Origin: Trichostrongylus colubriformis
Lineage: Eukaryota > Nematoda > Chromadorea > Rhabditida > Trichostrongylidae
NCBI GenBank assembly: GCA_963978905.1
Contig: OZ022256.1
Location: forward strand, 36,566,001-36,630,000
Length of the DNA stretch: 64,000 nt
Direction of reading: 5' to 3'
The notes under the pieces are model-generated. The model worked only from the letters and a program-made list of their open reading frames with translations. It had not been told where the DNA came from and made no database searches. Numbering within the stretch: position 1 is the first letter of the stretch; every line of letters starts with the position of its first letter. Below are positions 1 through 12,765 of the stretch, in pieces. Position numbers and translations under genes: made by a program.

Positions 1-1231
1 CGCCACGCTCTCCCGGAAAGACGTCAGTTCCTAAGGGCAAGGTCGGCAAAGGATTAGAACATCGTCAGCTCGAAAAAGTGCCAGTCGCCGAACAAATGGG
101 AAAGGCCTGCGACTGCTTGAAGCCCTTAAACAAACGTGTTGCATTGAGGAAATGCTAAGCCGAGAGAGGATGGATGACCTCGTCATGTTTTTTTTTAAGA
201 AGAGCCCCTCCTGAACAGCACGAAAGCTTCTTCTCATATAGAACACATGCTATTGCAGGGCAAGCCATAAAAACATTTGCCGCAAGTCAGCGTTTGCGCT
301 TGCAAGTTGTATTGTTTCCTGTTTCGAGGCAAATGAGTGTAGTGATAAAGAGAAGGGGGTGGGGCTTACACCTACATGGTTCAGGGGCCGAAATGTGCAT
401 TGCTATCCGATTACGCTCATCCTGTTTCATCCTCAATCGGTACACAACTCATCAGGAAATGAAAATGCCCGGCGATTACCTGAATCAGATTCTACTATTC
501 GAACAGTGCTCCAATGAAAATGTAAAATGGGTGAAAGACGATTAATATGCTCGCCCATTATTAGCGGAGGTGAAGAAATGAGATCAGAGTCAACCCTTAG
601 TCAAGGAATCCTCAACGGGGTAGGGGGTCGTATTGGATACTGGCATATGCCCATAACACTTGATATGATTATTGATCGGCGATGGGCAAGTCGTGCTAGT
701 ATTAGGTAATCATAGAGGAAGGGGTGTTAGTCGTAGTGAATTCAATTTCCTCGGCGCCAAGGTTCACCCTGCATAGGACATCATCTGGAAAACCTTTCAC
801 ATCTTCTCAGAGATACTAACTGACCACTGGATCATGAATTCAGAAATTTTGACCATCATTTTTTAATCAGTCAAAAGTTAGACGTTGTCGTGGAATACAA
901 GAATTAGTGAGTAAGGTGAAAGCTTACTCAGAATCGTAAATGTAATGTCAAACCATAAGCTTTACATAGATGTGGCCAACCCATCAGAAAAAAATGAATC
1001 GATGTTCGACGATGACCATATCTACAGAAATGAGCTGTGAACAGGAAATGTTCTTGGAATTGCTCACATACTAGAGAACGTATTAGGAACCTGGGCATAG
1101 AATAGACTATGTGCAGTCGTAATGTGGCTTACCCCCCGAATAGCCCCACACTCCCTATATCAAAGGTGAATCGGTAGCGACCCCATAGCGATCAAAAACA
1201 TTAAATTCTTTGTAATTTCAGAGCTTCGTAG
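1..1231. other. Unassigned sequence, no gene seen
   Basis: AT-rich sequence with only short open frames and no recognisable protein motif. A 12-base string GGGGTCGTATTG (624-635) recurs at 5714-5725 and, on minus, at 58245-58256, suggesting a decayed repeat. The end of the stretch (near 1210-1221) has a pyrimidine-rich TTTGTAATTTCAG that could act as a splice acceptor. Confidence 0.4.
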
Positions 1232-1426
1232 GTGATGGCTTTTCAGGAATTCCTACGAAATTCCCTTGCCGACGGAATCGGCAGCAAAGGGTCTGCTGAT
1301 TACGACGAATGGATATTTATCGGTACTTATGAGCCTGATAAAGGCATCTGCTGCATTTCTTCAGCTCAAAGGAGGGAAAAGCGACAGAAAGTTTGCCTAA
1401 AATTGAAGAAAAGGCATGAAATGTGA
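1232..1426 (+). CDS. Possible exon of unknown protein
   Basis: A 64-codon open frame whose coding-like part starts just after a TTTTCAG (1240-1246), the nematode consensus 3' splice site. The predicted peptide is mixed and hydrophilic (EFLRNSLADG, then YDEWIFIGTYEPDKGICC, then a basic KRQKVCLKLKKRHE tail) rather than low-complexity, which is why it is listed. It is not recognised as any family. No partner exon could be found either side, and a frame of this length is easily reached by chance. Treat it as a weak exon candidate. Confidence 0.15.
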   Translation: MMAFQEFLRNSLADGIGSKGSADYDEWIFIGTYEPDKGICCISSAQRREKRQKVCLKLKKRHEM

Positions 1427-2366
1427 GGGGCAAATGTATAGACAGAGGAGCCGCGTGTGTTTTAGGCCATTGCAAGTGGTCGAGAAAGAGTATGCTGGAC
1501 GCGTGGCGTGGAAATGGAATTCCATTAGAACGTCCATGATTATGTTTTCGGCGAAGGTCATGGGACGAGGTAGTAGGTGGACAGAAAATCGACAAAGAAC
1601 AACGAACGACGATGAAGCCCAATACGCACTTCAATTTACTTCGAAATTCAAACAGGTTGCATCAGCCATTGTGGTGGTTGAGCTTCGACCACAAACCCCT
1701 TTGTCAAAATTCAAATATAGGGTTTTAAAACTCAAAAACAACGTAACTTTCAGTCGTATCAGATCGGTTCACAGTCAACGAAGCCGAAATAGAACGAGGT
1801 AAGAGATCGGAAATACCACTTTGAACAGGTTTATTTTGGCGAGCGGAGATCTCTCCTGTAGATTAGTTTTCCTTCAGTTTCATCTCAGTTCTGTGAACTG
1901 TACGGATTCCTCAAGTTTTACTGCAGGTTGGTCAGAGATCAGGCCCAGTTTATAGCAGGAGTGCCGGAACCTATGTCACCAAAGCCATACAACATCCCTC
2001 ATGAATTGTCCTTCTGAGGGTTCCGTAAACATATAGTTGAACCCCTTCAGTTCATGAGTTACACTAGGTTGTCAGGTGCGTTTCTCTATTGAACCTGCCG
2101 ATTCGAAAGAGTAGCTAAATGGCTTCAAGATCCCTATCATAACGCCTTCATCTCCTTTGGGGTAAATGAAAAGGAACATTCCAAGAACGCCAAGAGTGGG
2201 CAACTTTGAGTGTTCTACACAACCAATTACAATTTCTCAAACCTATTAAAGCTCAATCTTATCCAACAGGCAACGAGGTAGGTTGATGCACAAAGAATGC
2301 AAATACTACATGGATCAAACCATTTGAAGGAAGCTGGCTTCCATAATTGATAAATGCGAATTTGAT
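1427..2366. other. Unassigned sequence, no gene seen
   Basis: No recognisable coding or repeat structure. One 128-codon open frame (1416-1802, plus) begins inside the previous candidate in another frame and has a basic, low-information composition; it was not accepted as a gene. Confidence 0.4.
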
Positions 2367-2383
2367 GGGGGGGGGGGGGGGGG
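2367..2383 (+). repeat. Poly-G tract, 17 G
   Basis: Uninterrupted run of 17 guanines, the longest of twelve G or C runs of 10 or more in the window. Such runs can fold into G-quadruplexes, and in Caenorhabditis they are protected from deletion by the FANCJ/DOG-1 helicase (established knowledge). It lies inside weak overlapping open frames that are artefacts of the run. Confidence 0.95.
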
Positions 2384-2875
2384 TAGCCAATTCTGCAAAT
2401 CTGACCAATACTAGTGGGGTTGGAAATTTGCACGAGATTCTCGATCTGGTGTGCAATGGTGACTCCATAGAGACTAAAAAAATAATTTTAAAAGGTGGCA
2501 GGTGTAACTCAGTTGTTTCATCCATTCACATATTTGATACCAGTGGACGATATCATCACAAAAGCCAACAGCTAAAGGCGCAACTAACGATTTTCGTGCG
2601 TCGTCGCGCTCCATAAAGATTCCGGAGGTGCTGAAGAGCACACAAATGAAAAAAAAATTAAAGAAGCCTCGAAAAAGCCTGCTTATAAGATGCTCCCACC
2701 TTCGGCTTCGACGAGCTTACAGCCCAGTAATAATCATTCGGACAAGTTTTTACTTGATAATACTATCCGATAAGGTTGCTTTATTTTGGGATTCTATCAT
2801 ACCTCAGTCGACCCAGGGCACTCACAGATGTCGAAGATTTTCTTTGACCTCTACAATACCAGTAACTTGCTGAAC

Positions 2876-3060
2876 CGCATAGTTGCAATGTGTTTTATTG
2901 CTATATATCCTATCCTGAGACAAACAGATATTTATTTTACTTGTTGTCACAGAGATTTGCGGTGATATACCCTTTGCTTCTCATCTGCATATTGAAATTT
3001 AGATTTTAGTGCTTATCACTGACCTCTGCAGGTGCGACTCCCACCCTCTTATTGGATAGA
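2876..3060 (+). repeat. Dispersed repeat R2, copy 1
   Basis: About 185 bp homologous, in inverted orientation, to 5485-5660. The anchor strings are CAATGTGTTTTATTGCTAT and TTTAGATTTTAGTGCTTATC, followed by GACTCCC. The other copy carries GGTTCGACTCCC at the matching place, which resembles a tRNA T-arm/B-box, so a tRNA-related SINE origin is possible. No flanking duplication was found. Confidence 0.75.
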
Positions 3061-3912
3061 ATACGCCCTCTGTTGACGAATCCTCGACTTTCGGTGTACC
3101 CCGACAGTGCCTCCCATCCACGTAGGTGCCACCGCTGCGTCGTTGGTTGAATTGAAGATGGGTAGACAGGTTAAGCCATCACATTTACGGGTTCGTTTAT
3201 CACTCATCCTCACGCCGCCGTGATAGCTGTCTACTCGTGGATGGTGCCAAGATACTCATGTTATCGTGAATTGTGCCTTTAACCACCTTTACTCCACTCC
3301 TCAGTCACTGCAATGGGAGGCGGACATTGGCAAGAAGGGCGGGGCCGGTTGGAAAGATACCTCCTCCGAATCTCAAGGTAGCGCCTTTGATCGGGGAGCT
3401 GCGCCGAATATAAGCTTCCTAGAGCCCTACTTTTCACTTGGATGGCTGACTTCGGAGCTCCCTAGTACCCACATTACCCTCATCACTCTCTTGGCATCTA
3501 TATAGAACCCTGAAACTTTGAAAAACAACAATAAGCAAGGTAGGAGACTAAGTTGTATCAGTCGAAGTGGGTAGACAGTGTGAAACCCTAGACCCAATGA
3601 GTTCGCGTTCAGGTTTTTTACATTTTGAATAGTCCATTGCTTGGCGCGTCAAATTCTGGAAGGCAATGGAAGAACGAGATCGAAAGCATCATAAGACGAA
3701 AATCTTGTTTTTAGAGACCTGACTGCGAAGAAAAATTAGGAAGTGGATGTGGCATGAACATGCATCTTTGTGCAATCTGCAGCTTCAGTGCCATGCTCGT
3801 AAATAGACGCTGCTGAAAACCAGCGGAGAAAAGTAGAAACAAGTTTTTGTACGGAGTCAACTGGCTAGTTTCTCGATTAAGCACTGGCAAAAGAGAAACG
3901 GATAACAATTCT
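3061..3912. other. Unassigned sequence, no gene seen
   Basis: Weak similarity to the R2 flank may continue to about 3110 (shared CGGTGTACCC). Otherwise no motif, repeat or convincing exon. Confidence 0.35.
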
Positions 3913-3968
3913 GTTAAAGTGTACAGCTCACATGAGTCATGAGACTCATGTGAGCTGTACACTTTAAC
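3913..3968. repeat. Perfect hairpin, 26-bp arms, 4-base loop
   Basis: The arms 3913-3938 and 3943-3968 are exact reverse complements, separated by ATGA. The arm begins GTTAAAGTGTACAGC and ends CATGAGTC. No target-site duplication or matching transposon ends were seen. Perfect arms imply recent origin, possibly by template-switched synthesis, or a fold-back artefact of assembly. Transcribed, it would be a tight 26-bp stem. Confidence 0.95.
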
Positions 3969-5473
3969 GGGTATGCTAAGTCTAACTCCTACAATTTTCC
4001 GCCTTCATTGCGACCCTCTTGCCCTCATTTTCCGGTTTTTTTCGAAACATCCTGAATGTCTGCATTGATGGAAACAATTCCACAAGACATCTGTTTGGAT
4101 TAGTGGGAATTAGATGGACGATGGGAGTAGTTGGGTTGGATGCCTCGGGGACACGTCCGCTTTCGACACACGAATTTCTCCGCCAATTTGCATTCAGTTA
4201 GATGTCGCAGATCCAAGTGCATCGCAAAGAAAGACTAGAAAAGTGCTTTCAGAGCACATAGACTTTTCAGCTGCAAAACGACAACGGAAGCGTACGATTT
4301 CCTCATCCCATGAAGGGAATCGCTTTGTCTCTTCTTGGGTTTATTGAGTAACCATTCCATCCCAGCGGTGGAACATCTAATAGATTTGGGACTGCAATTC
4401 CCTCGTTAAAGAGTGATCATGAGTGGGTACAAAAAGACGACTTGCTAACTAATTCGCTTCAAAGCACACCAAATCTGCTTCAAAAGTGATTTGATATTTG
4501 TCTTGAACTATTTGATCTTTGTTATATAAGGAAAGCTATGTTTAGGTTTTGAATATTAGGAGCCTCGAATTCGCTCCGAAACGCAAGAACGATCGTGCAT
4601 GCAATAGGAATATCTATTGACTGGCTACTTGATATTGCCCACTATAAGGAGAACATCTGATTCTAGCTGGATAGAACGATATCAAGCGAAACGATATAGG
4701 GTAAAGGACGAAGAGCAAGCGCAGAGGTGGAAGAAGTGAAAATTTCGGGCCTGCCAATAGAGGCAAATATGAGCCCCTCCCCGAACCCAGTGAAATATGA
4801 CACTATTTTTTGTCGTGCATTTCTCAAAAAACGCATCACTTTGCTCGCGACTTCAAGCAGGAGGTCTCAAAAAGCCCGTACCCTCGCTGAATTGTGTTCT
4901 ACATCTTGTGGAAAAGTAAGCCTGCAGTCTGGCCTGGAACATAGGCATTCTGATAAAGAGTGGCTGCTGTTTCTTCTGATTTCTCCAGGTGTAACTTCAA
5001 CTAGCCGTGAAAAAACCAGTTTAGTGGCCTGGAGTTACTCGTTATTGACTTCTTGGACCCATTTTGAACATTTTGTAGGAACAGACACATCTAAATGTCG
5101 AGCTAAAAATGTTGATTGTCGTTCTATGATAATGTGCTATAGTATCGTGTGGTAGACTGTAGCATCGGAATTGCAGGAAATCACAAATTGAGAGGTTAGC
5201 TTGGAAAGTTTATCGTGAAACCTTAGTGCTTGTAGACTCGTAGCGCAATCGCGCAACTATCGATCCAAGTCGAAAGGTGCCAACACCTGGACACTAACTA
5301 CCAGCTTGAATTTATTGATTCCTTCTTTTTATGAAGGTTTCTACAGTTCCTCAGTTCTATCTCATGTATTTGTTCCCCTACCAACTTAATTACTCGTTTC
5401 CCGTTGCTACCCTTACCGAAAAAGATGAGTATAGGTAGAACCAGGGTACACCGTGGTCCAAGATTCCTCGACT
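3969..5473. other. Unassigned sequence, no gene seen
   Basis: Contains a 142-codon frame (4727-5155, plus) starting at GTG, with serine-rich, unrecognised composition. No splice-consistent neighbours and no repeats were noticed. Confidence 0.35.
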
Positions 5474-5484
5474 GGGGGGGGGGG
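5474..5484 (+). repeat. Poly-G tract, 11 G
   Basis: Run of 11 G immediately beside the R2 copy at 5485-5660. Confidence 0.95.
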
Positions 5485-5660
5485 TTGTACAACGGAGGGG
5501 AGGGAGTCGAACCTAAAGAGTTCAGCGATAAGCACTAGAATCTAAACTCTTAATAAACAGATGATAACAAACCCGTGTAAGGAAATGCGTCACAAATATT
5601 TTTCTGCTTCAAGTAAAAATACATAGCAATAAAACACATTGTAACTATACAATCAGGCAA
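5485..5660 (-). repeat. Dispersed repeat R2, copy 2 (inverted)
   Basis: Reverse-complement relative of 2876-3060. Read on minus it contains CAATGTGTTTTATTGCTAT, then TAGTGCTTATCGCTGAACTC, then GGTTCGACTCCC. The last string matches a Pol III B-box (GGTTCGANTCC), so the family may be tRNA-derived, although no clear A-box was found. Confidence 0.75.
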
Positions 5661-5706
5661 CAGTTTTTTTTTCAAAAAATGGGGGAGTCATATTTGGTAC
5701 CGTAGA

Positions 5707-5717
5707 GGGGGGGGGGG
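5707..5717 (+). repeat. Poly-G tract, 11 G
   Basis: Run of 11 G running directly into TCGTATTG, a context shared with 624-635 and (minus) 58245-58256. Confidence 0.95.
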
Positions 5718-8274
5718 TCGTATTGACGCGGCTATTTTTCTCGACATCTGGAAGTGCCTTGGGTAGAACTCCTAACAGGTACAGGTTAAGTACATAGTGT
5801 AAGCAATTGAACAGCTGAGTTGTATACACGTTTTAAGTCCTTAAAGGCACAAGGTGATTCCAGCAACGCTTCAGAACTTACTGCTTTTCTTTGAAGATTT
5901 AGACATGATGTCAGACGTTTAGGAAGCACCTGATCCGCGAATTCTTAGCGAAATCCTGCAGTAAGCGGGGAAGTTTGAACAGCCACGTAATGAATGCTTG
6001 AATGACGACGAACGAAACGATCAAATGAACGGCGAACACTTGCTTAGGAAAGATCCAGAAAGAGGCTGTGAGGTTTCCCAGGGATATATTATCCCACGGC
6101 TAGTTGCTATGGTAAAATAATAATCTTCACATATCTTCCATAAAATTTTTAATCAATTAAATCCGGGGTAATGTCACACCTAGCCATGTACCACACCGAT
6201 AGGCTTCCTCACGCGTATGTAAGCACTATAAGCAATCTTACTATAAATTGTGATAAAGTGGAAAACAATGGTTACTGGAGGAAACATTAGGTAGGCACAG
6301 CCTGAACTCGGACTGCCGTACGGTGCCCCTCCTTCCATTAGTCGATAAGGTCAGGGTCGACAAGGTGATTCCGCGTGGAGTCAATAGACTTTCCATGGGA
6401 TCTGCATTTAAATTCGTTCTGTAACGTAAGTGCTAGCACAGAGAGAGGGTTCTAACATGATAAGCCAAGAAACCTGATCAGAAATTCATAAATGCACAGA
6501 CTTTCAAAAACGACGGCTTCTGTGGGGACGATTAAATCGAATGGCTTATCCAAGACGTCATCCTTAGACATCCCAGGTCTTCCTTCATCTCATGACGATT
6601 TAGATTGAAGAAGAACTTATGGCGTTCAGATAACAAAAACAATCTTGAGCAAATCCCCTGCCTATCGTAATTCCTAAGGGGGATAAGGGAATATTTTAAA
6701 AATAAAAAACAAAAATGAGGAGAGAGCAACAGCAATAGGTGAATAAGAATAAACTGTCCTAAGACACTTAAAGTACAGTTTGAAAGTGCATGTGAGAAAA
6801 GTAAGATCAGACTGTTAAGGTCGTTGACCTTTAAGGTTCACTGGTAACTGAAACAGTCCCCTCTAACTCTTCGATCTGAACTGCATCAGCAAACCAGTTT
6901 TTGGAAGGTACTTCAGATCCTCTGTAGGATGCACAGACTCGTCCGAAGTAGCGTACAGACAAAACTTCGAGAGATGAAGTTTCCCATGCGGAATCACCCA
7001 TCTCGGCATGATACAGAGGAGAAACGCTTCCACAACAGGTAAAGGGTCACGTGCTTAATAAGTGGGTCGGAATTTTCCTCGAGAGGGAGGTCTTGTCATT
7101 ATTTACATCGGAAAAAGTGGAAGTGAGAAAGGTGGCACGCTTCTAAGGTCATCCATACGCATACTCAACGCGGTGGTTGTGGAGTTCTCGAACTCGCTCA
7201 AGATACTCGAAAGGGTTTCCATTAAATGGAAGCACAATTGATAGGGTCATCGACGCAAGCACAGATTTATCAACACTTACACTAGAACCACAATAGAGGC
7301 ATGTTGAGGGTACAGTGTACCAAAAAGCCACAAGCACAAATTCATCGTTTTCTACTAGGCACAGTAAATGTGGACCAATAGTGGCAGTCAGAATGAAAAA
7401 AAATCCCCGAATGTTTTGGAGAAGATAGGATTCCCTGAATAAGGCACAATAAATGAAGATGAAGTGCCTGATATAATTGGCCTCCCTAGGGATTCCCTGA
7501 AGTGGAGCCAATAAATACGCGGACGCTCATGGGTCATTATCTCTCGGGGAGTGTATACCGTTTGTTTTCTACAGGGTTTATGCTAAGACTGTTTTGTTAT
7601 TTGCTGGTCTGGATGGGCTTACAAGAATAATACTACAAAAGTGCATATCCATTTGACTTTTGGGTTCTTTCAGGGATCTTCTAGCGATGTTAGGTGTCAC
7701 AGAAAGTACAGTCGAAGAGAGGCTTTGGCCACGGAATAGTGAGAAAACCACTTGAAACGGCAGGAACTGGCTACGTCCACTATGATGTTCACGATATTAA
7801 GACCGGGCAGTTGGACCTATAAATCTCGAAGCGCTCTAGAAAATATCCTGATGGACACATATAAGGTCACTAGTCAGGTGAGCGGGAACCAACATTTCGA
7901 AGTGCAAGGTGCACGATATTTGGTGAAGAGCGAAAGGCGACTGACAGCCGTGTGGAACACGTTTTCGTGTCGGCAATGCGAAAGAAGAAACAAAAGAAAA
8001 CTGACAGGCGGCAGTAGAGGCGCTGACTGGTGGGATGGCAAAACACTGAGCGCTAAGTGGCAACGATGGTGGCGGCGATGACGACGATGGGCAGGATGAC
8101 CGGCCCACCTCCAGAAGACAAAGCAATTACACTGCCTCGAACCCACAACGGTACGCGCGTGCGATTGTGGCGTGATGTGCTTTCGTTCATTTCAATCAGT
8201 CTTCGACTGATGTAAAACTGAAACGCGGAAGTCGCCGTTGTTGGCCATGACCTTGCCGCACTATTATGGGAGAA
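5718..8274. other. Unassigned sequence, no gene seen
   Basis: A 120-codon minus frame (7149-7511) is hydrophobic at its start (HFIFIYCALF) but matches nothing known. A locally GC-richer patch at about 7980-8140 carries GATGACGACGATG-type triplets and produces several overlapping frames on both strands, none convincing. Confidence 0.35.
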
Positions 8275-8284
8275 GGGGGGGGGG
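8275..8284 (+). repeat. Poly-G tract, 10 G
   Basis: Run of ten G preceded by AGAA and followed by ACC. Confidence 0.95.
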
Positions 8285-11030
8285 ACCTTATAGCACACAG
8301 TAGTATTCGGAAGAGAATCTAGAACGTGACAGTAACAAATGCATACGTGGACAAAGCCTTCGCGATTAGCATTCAGGTACCGTATTCTGCAGGGAACTTT
8401 TTACGGTAGGGGAGACACAAGAGGCTAAGCAAGCTCGTAGACGAAGAGAGACGAGGCTCCGAGTAGTTACAGCTACATTCTCGAAAGCCTTTCAGAGACA
8501 ATTTACGTGGAAAACATACAACTTCGTCGGCTAATGGAGCAATCACCACTTTGGAGAGGGCAATAAAAAAAAATTGAGAAATGGGCAGGCTGTCCGGAAA
8601 AGTTTTCCATCAGCTCTATTACACACCTGCTCTCCCCGTAAAATTTTTCGGAACTCGAATTGATCACAGTGTGCGAAGAAGGTAGAGGGTTGCAGATAAA
8701 TCTTTACTGGAGATGAAAGTTTCCAGAAGAAAGGGTGGACATAATATATTTGAATACTGACTTGCCAACGCCTAAATGTAATATGCAGTCAGCGCGGAAT
8801 TTTCACGACGGGAAACGGATGGTGCTGGATATGTCGCCACCAGTTTGACGACTTATGAGCTTTATGCCTGAATATCATTGCAAATGATACACCTGGGTGG
8901 CCCAACCTCCACCATACTGAGACCATTTTCGTCAACATAATTTCGGATACGGTATGATTCCGATTACCTGATATACACTACGACTCCATCTGCCCTTTCA
9001 CTCCATATTTTGAGAGCTTTCACGCCAATTATTGTCGGCGGAAGTCTGTGCGCCATCTCTTCACAGCCTTAGGCGCCTGTCATATTTTTGACGTTTTTTT
9101 CTTTGACCCTGTAGCTCATCGGACCGATTACCGATATGAATGCTGTCACAACGTCAACTGCTTCGCGTTTTAGGCAAAATCGGCAAAATTTGGCAAAACT
9201 TCGGCAAAATTATCAAGGGCTGGGCTTATAGGCTTACCCGGTTGGTATATGGGTCAGAGAGGGAAGCTTCGTCCACGTCCGTTTTAATCAGAAGTAGAAG
9301 TCTTTCAAAACGATGAGGCTGCTTTAACTATACTGCGTGCTCAGGTATCTACTGAAGGTTCACTTTTAGTGGTGATAGGATGTCAAGGGATAGGCATCCT
9401 TTTCCTGAAGCTGATATCAACGAAAGCAAAGCTACGCGTATTGCTTCCAGCAATCCACTCAAACTGACTGATACGGTTTGATAAGGGGTCCAGGAAGTGG
9501 TAGCGGATGGCAAAGGACTAGGGAAGAAGTTGGACGCAAAGGTAGAATGTGCAGAAACGCACTTTGGGCCAGTCAACGTGCATATCATACGCAAGACGGG
9601 GATCATCTATCATCATCTAGCGTGAACTGACGAAAGGGATCGATCAGATCAATAGTGACCGGCATTTTATGAAGCTGTCAGACAAGCTTCGAGTTCCGGT
9701 TTTTTTTCTATTTTAGATCTCCTAGTGAATAAAGTAAGACCATAGCTGTAAAAACGGCCCAGTAACAACTGAATGCAATCCTTGTCAGTCAACTGACTGG
9801 ATGAGATTTGCTCAATCATTCGACTGATTCAAGATAATTTCAGAGTAATTTTACTGGACGAAATTTCCGCACCGAAAACGAAAAGAAAGAACAAATGACA
9901 TATGGTTGCCGTTCACTACGTAAATCAGCGCCGCTTACTTCGTGGAAATAATCTTATCAGAAGCTTCCTGAGGTAGCCCAGAATCGAAAAATGGACAAAA
10001 GAGGTACAGGCAAGGAGAGGGTAAGCGCTTAGCAGTCATACATACTACTATTGAGAATGCGCCATAAATCACACTTGCTTGCCCTTTTGAATGACTAATG
10101 TAACGCCTGGTATGTCGTACCCAGGAGTACACATGTCACACGTCTGTATGGCATGTGAAGAGAAGACCGCACCACATTATTAGTAGCTCGCCTCAGACCG
10201 CAACGCGACAGCACGCGGAGAAGAAATGGAGCGGAGAGTGTCCCCTTCTTTATTCACATCGATCAGAAATAGGTGGAAAAGTGGGGCCAATATAGAACTT
10301 GAATACGGTATAAGGTACAGGACATGGATAAAGTGAAAAAAGCCTCTACCCAGGAACGCTTCAGCAAGATAGTCAGCAACTGAAATGGCATGTCCACAGC
10401 AGGGATCACCATCGTTCATTTCATGTGTTATGAATAGGGTGCGTTTTGTTCTCAGTATCGTCATCCGTCCATCAAACGAATGGCAGTCGTGGTATCGTCC
10501 CCATTAATCATGAATCATCTGAAGGTGATACCTTATTTATCGTGAAGATGGGTTAGTTTTTACTAGTGAAATTGGATGGAAACCGGGAAATCTATTCCTG
10601 CCCCATCCAATTTAGACGTGATCCGGGATCATACATCACTAAGACCCGGCATAGAGCAAGGTGTCATCAGGGTGGGCCACTTCCTTAGACCACCCGACAA
10701 CTTACGATAACTCACAATATGGTTGTATTTCACGGCACATTACAATGAGTAACGGAATGTGAAGAAACTCTACATGTTTCTGTCATTTGCCCGCTACAGA
10801 GACGCATCATTACCATCCACGGGCTCCTTTGTATTCCTTATAAGTCTCGTAAAGTAAACAAGGGTCTTCTATTGAGCGATAGTACTGCGGACAGATGGAC
10901 CCCCCACACAGTAGCATCGAGCATTTCCTCGCCTACGCAAAACAGGGTTATGTGAGGGCCTATGGGGTGTGGTACGTAAGCGATGGAGTGTATGTACGTG
11001 TAACACCTGAATTCCTTCGAGGTGGTGCAT
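8285..11030. other. Unassigned sequence with a short GGCAAAAT repeat
   Basis: Four imperfect units of GGCAAAAT lie at about 9173-9211. A minus frame at 9349-9606 and another at 10180-10464 (with a peptide HEMNDGDPCCGHAISVADYL) are unrecognised and too short to defend. Confidence 0.35.
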
Positions 11031-11789
11031 TCAACCAGCCATGTGGATTTTCACCAATGCGCTTCGGCATTTTCACCGATTTTCACCGGCGGAAAAGGAG
11101 CTTCGGCATGTTCAAAGCAATTTCCTATGTAATAAGGAGATACTCCTCACGTTAGAGGTGCGTCTCCCATCGCGGAGCTCCTCGGTTAGTCCGCATTGTT
11201 GTCCCTCCCCATCCATGGGCATGGCATAGCGCCAATAGCTAATGGTGTATATGGCAATATACTGTACAGCAGTCATAGAACATTTTACCAAAAGGCATAT
11301 TAGATCAATAAAATAATCAGTTATGCGATTTGTTGAAGAGGTTAACTAACAACTTGTGCATTTACAGACTGAAATTTGTCTGACGGCTGAAAAACAATGT
11401 TAAAATTGTAATTCAATCACATCACAGGATTAAGATGAGTGTAACTTCTCGAAACTTAAGTGTGGGCTGACCGTGTTTTTCCTTTTAGAACCTGTTTTCC
11501 GGGCAGTGTAATGCTGATAATATTCTTTACGACGAGCAACTGTGCTTTCAGAGCACCCAGTAAAGGCATCAAAAGGAGGCGAATCCTACTCGAACTATAG
11601 CTCTGGGGGTCATCTAGAAAAACGGTCCCGTTTGACTGATCTTCTCTGAAAGGGGCAAAGGATAAGGCACAAAGGGTTTGACAGGAATGGTGAAGGAAAA
11701 CTCGGGATATTTGGGAGACCCGCATAACTACGAAAAAATCAAGAAGTACAAAAACGGAAATGAACAGATGGGACATTCAACCAGCCATG
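11031..11789. other. Segment bounded by 16-bp direct repeat
   Basis: CATTCAACCAGCCATG occurs near 11031-11046 and again near 11774-11789. Long direct repeats of this size are the normal target duplication of non-LTR retrotransposition. The segment between has no poly-A or simple tail at either end and no recognisable protein, so an ancient insertion is only a possibility. Confidence 0.3.
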
Positions 11790-12519
11790 CTACGCAATTA
11801 GCCTTACGCCATATACATATGCCTCACTTTTCGACAGCTTTCTCGCAATTTTGATATTTTCTACAAATTTCCCATTTAAGAATTTCTGGCCACTTTTTCT
11901 GCCAGTTCATCATTTGCTGCTGGGTACGATTAGAAAGTCCTTTAAGATCAATTAACCAATAGAAAAAATGTCATGGAAGGAACGGAGAGCGATCACGGTT
12001 AAATAAACAAAATGAAAAAACTGAAAATTAATCGCTCAATGAATAAAGCACTGATAACGAGGCAAGACACTTACCAGCTTGCTTCAGATGTCGTGTCTGA
12101 GCCAAAATCCGACCGGATGGTTTTGTGTTGATCCAGATATGAGTAATAGAGTCGTTTTTGCACTTGGACACGATGTCCTAAATTAGAGGTTTCACTGGAG
12201 TGGTTGCTATTTTTAGAGCGCTAATGGTAATTGATCCTAATTTCGGAAACTGTTTCCAAGATTATCTTAGAAAAAAATCTGTGACCGGAATCATGTATGA
12301 AATATTATAAGGAAGAGAAAAGAATATAAAAAGTGCATGTTCGGTCGACGACTGACTGCATTCCATTAAATTCGCCATGATTGAGTCTGGTGTGCTCGAT
12401 TGGAGAAGCGGTTGAATGGCTGTACCAATAACTAATTATGAGCCCATTATCATAGTTCCTTAGTTGCACCAAAATCGTACATGCAATGCTATCTTTCATG
12501 AATCGAGTAGCACAATCAG
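11790..12519. other. Unassigned sequence, no gene seen
   Basis: AT-rich; nothing beyond short chance frames. Confidence 0.35.
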
Positions 12520-12765
12520 TCAAGTGGTTGACACCTGTGGGTCCGGTTGTTTCCAACGAAACACACATAAATCAAGAAACACTCCTTTGTTGACCGGCTC
12601 CACATGTTCCAAGGGAAGACGATAACGTCTATGGATGGCGTAAGTCGTGCTCAGGAGGTTGACTACATCAATCTGCAGAAGAAGCTGCTCAGGTGGACAT
12701 GTTGCAATTTCAAGATCTATGTGGATATGGATGTTGGGGGAGAAAAGCTCTGAGCAAACCCTCAA
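12520..12765 (-). CDS. Possible exon of unknown protein
   Basis: An 81-codon minus frame whose peptide looks protein-like (SELFSPNIHIHIDLEIATC, then PPEQLLLQIDVVNLL). The last codons run into CCACAG followed by GTGTCA, a possible 5' splice site at about 12530. On minus the frame is preceded by TTTGCTCAG, a possible acceptor. No family was recognised and no adjoining exon is evident, so it may be chance or a decayed gene fragment. Confidence 0.15.
   Translation of the reverse strand: MRVCSELFSPNIHIHIDLEIATCPPEQLLLQIDVVNLLSTTYAIHRRYRLPLEHVEPVNKGVFLDLCVFRWKQPDPQVSTT

Noticed and set aside
9173..9211. GGCAAAAT units as a possible CRISPR or satellite array
   Set aside because: Only four degenerate 8-base units with no spacers; simple local slippage.
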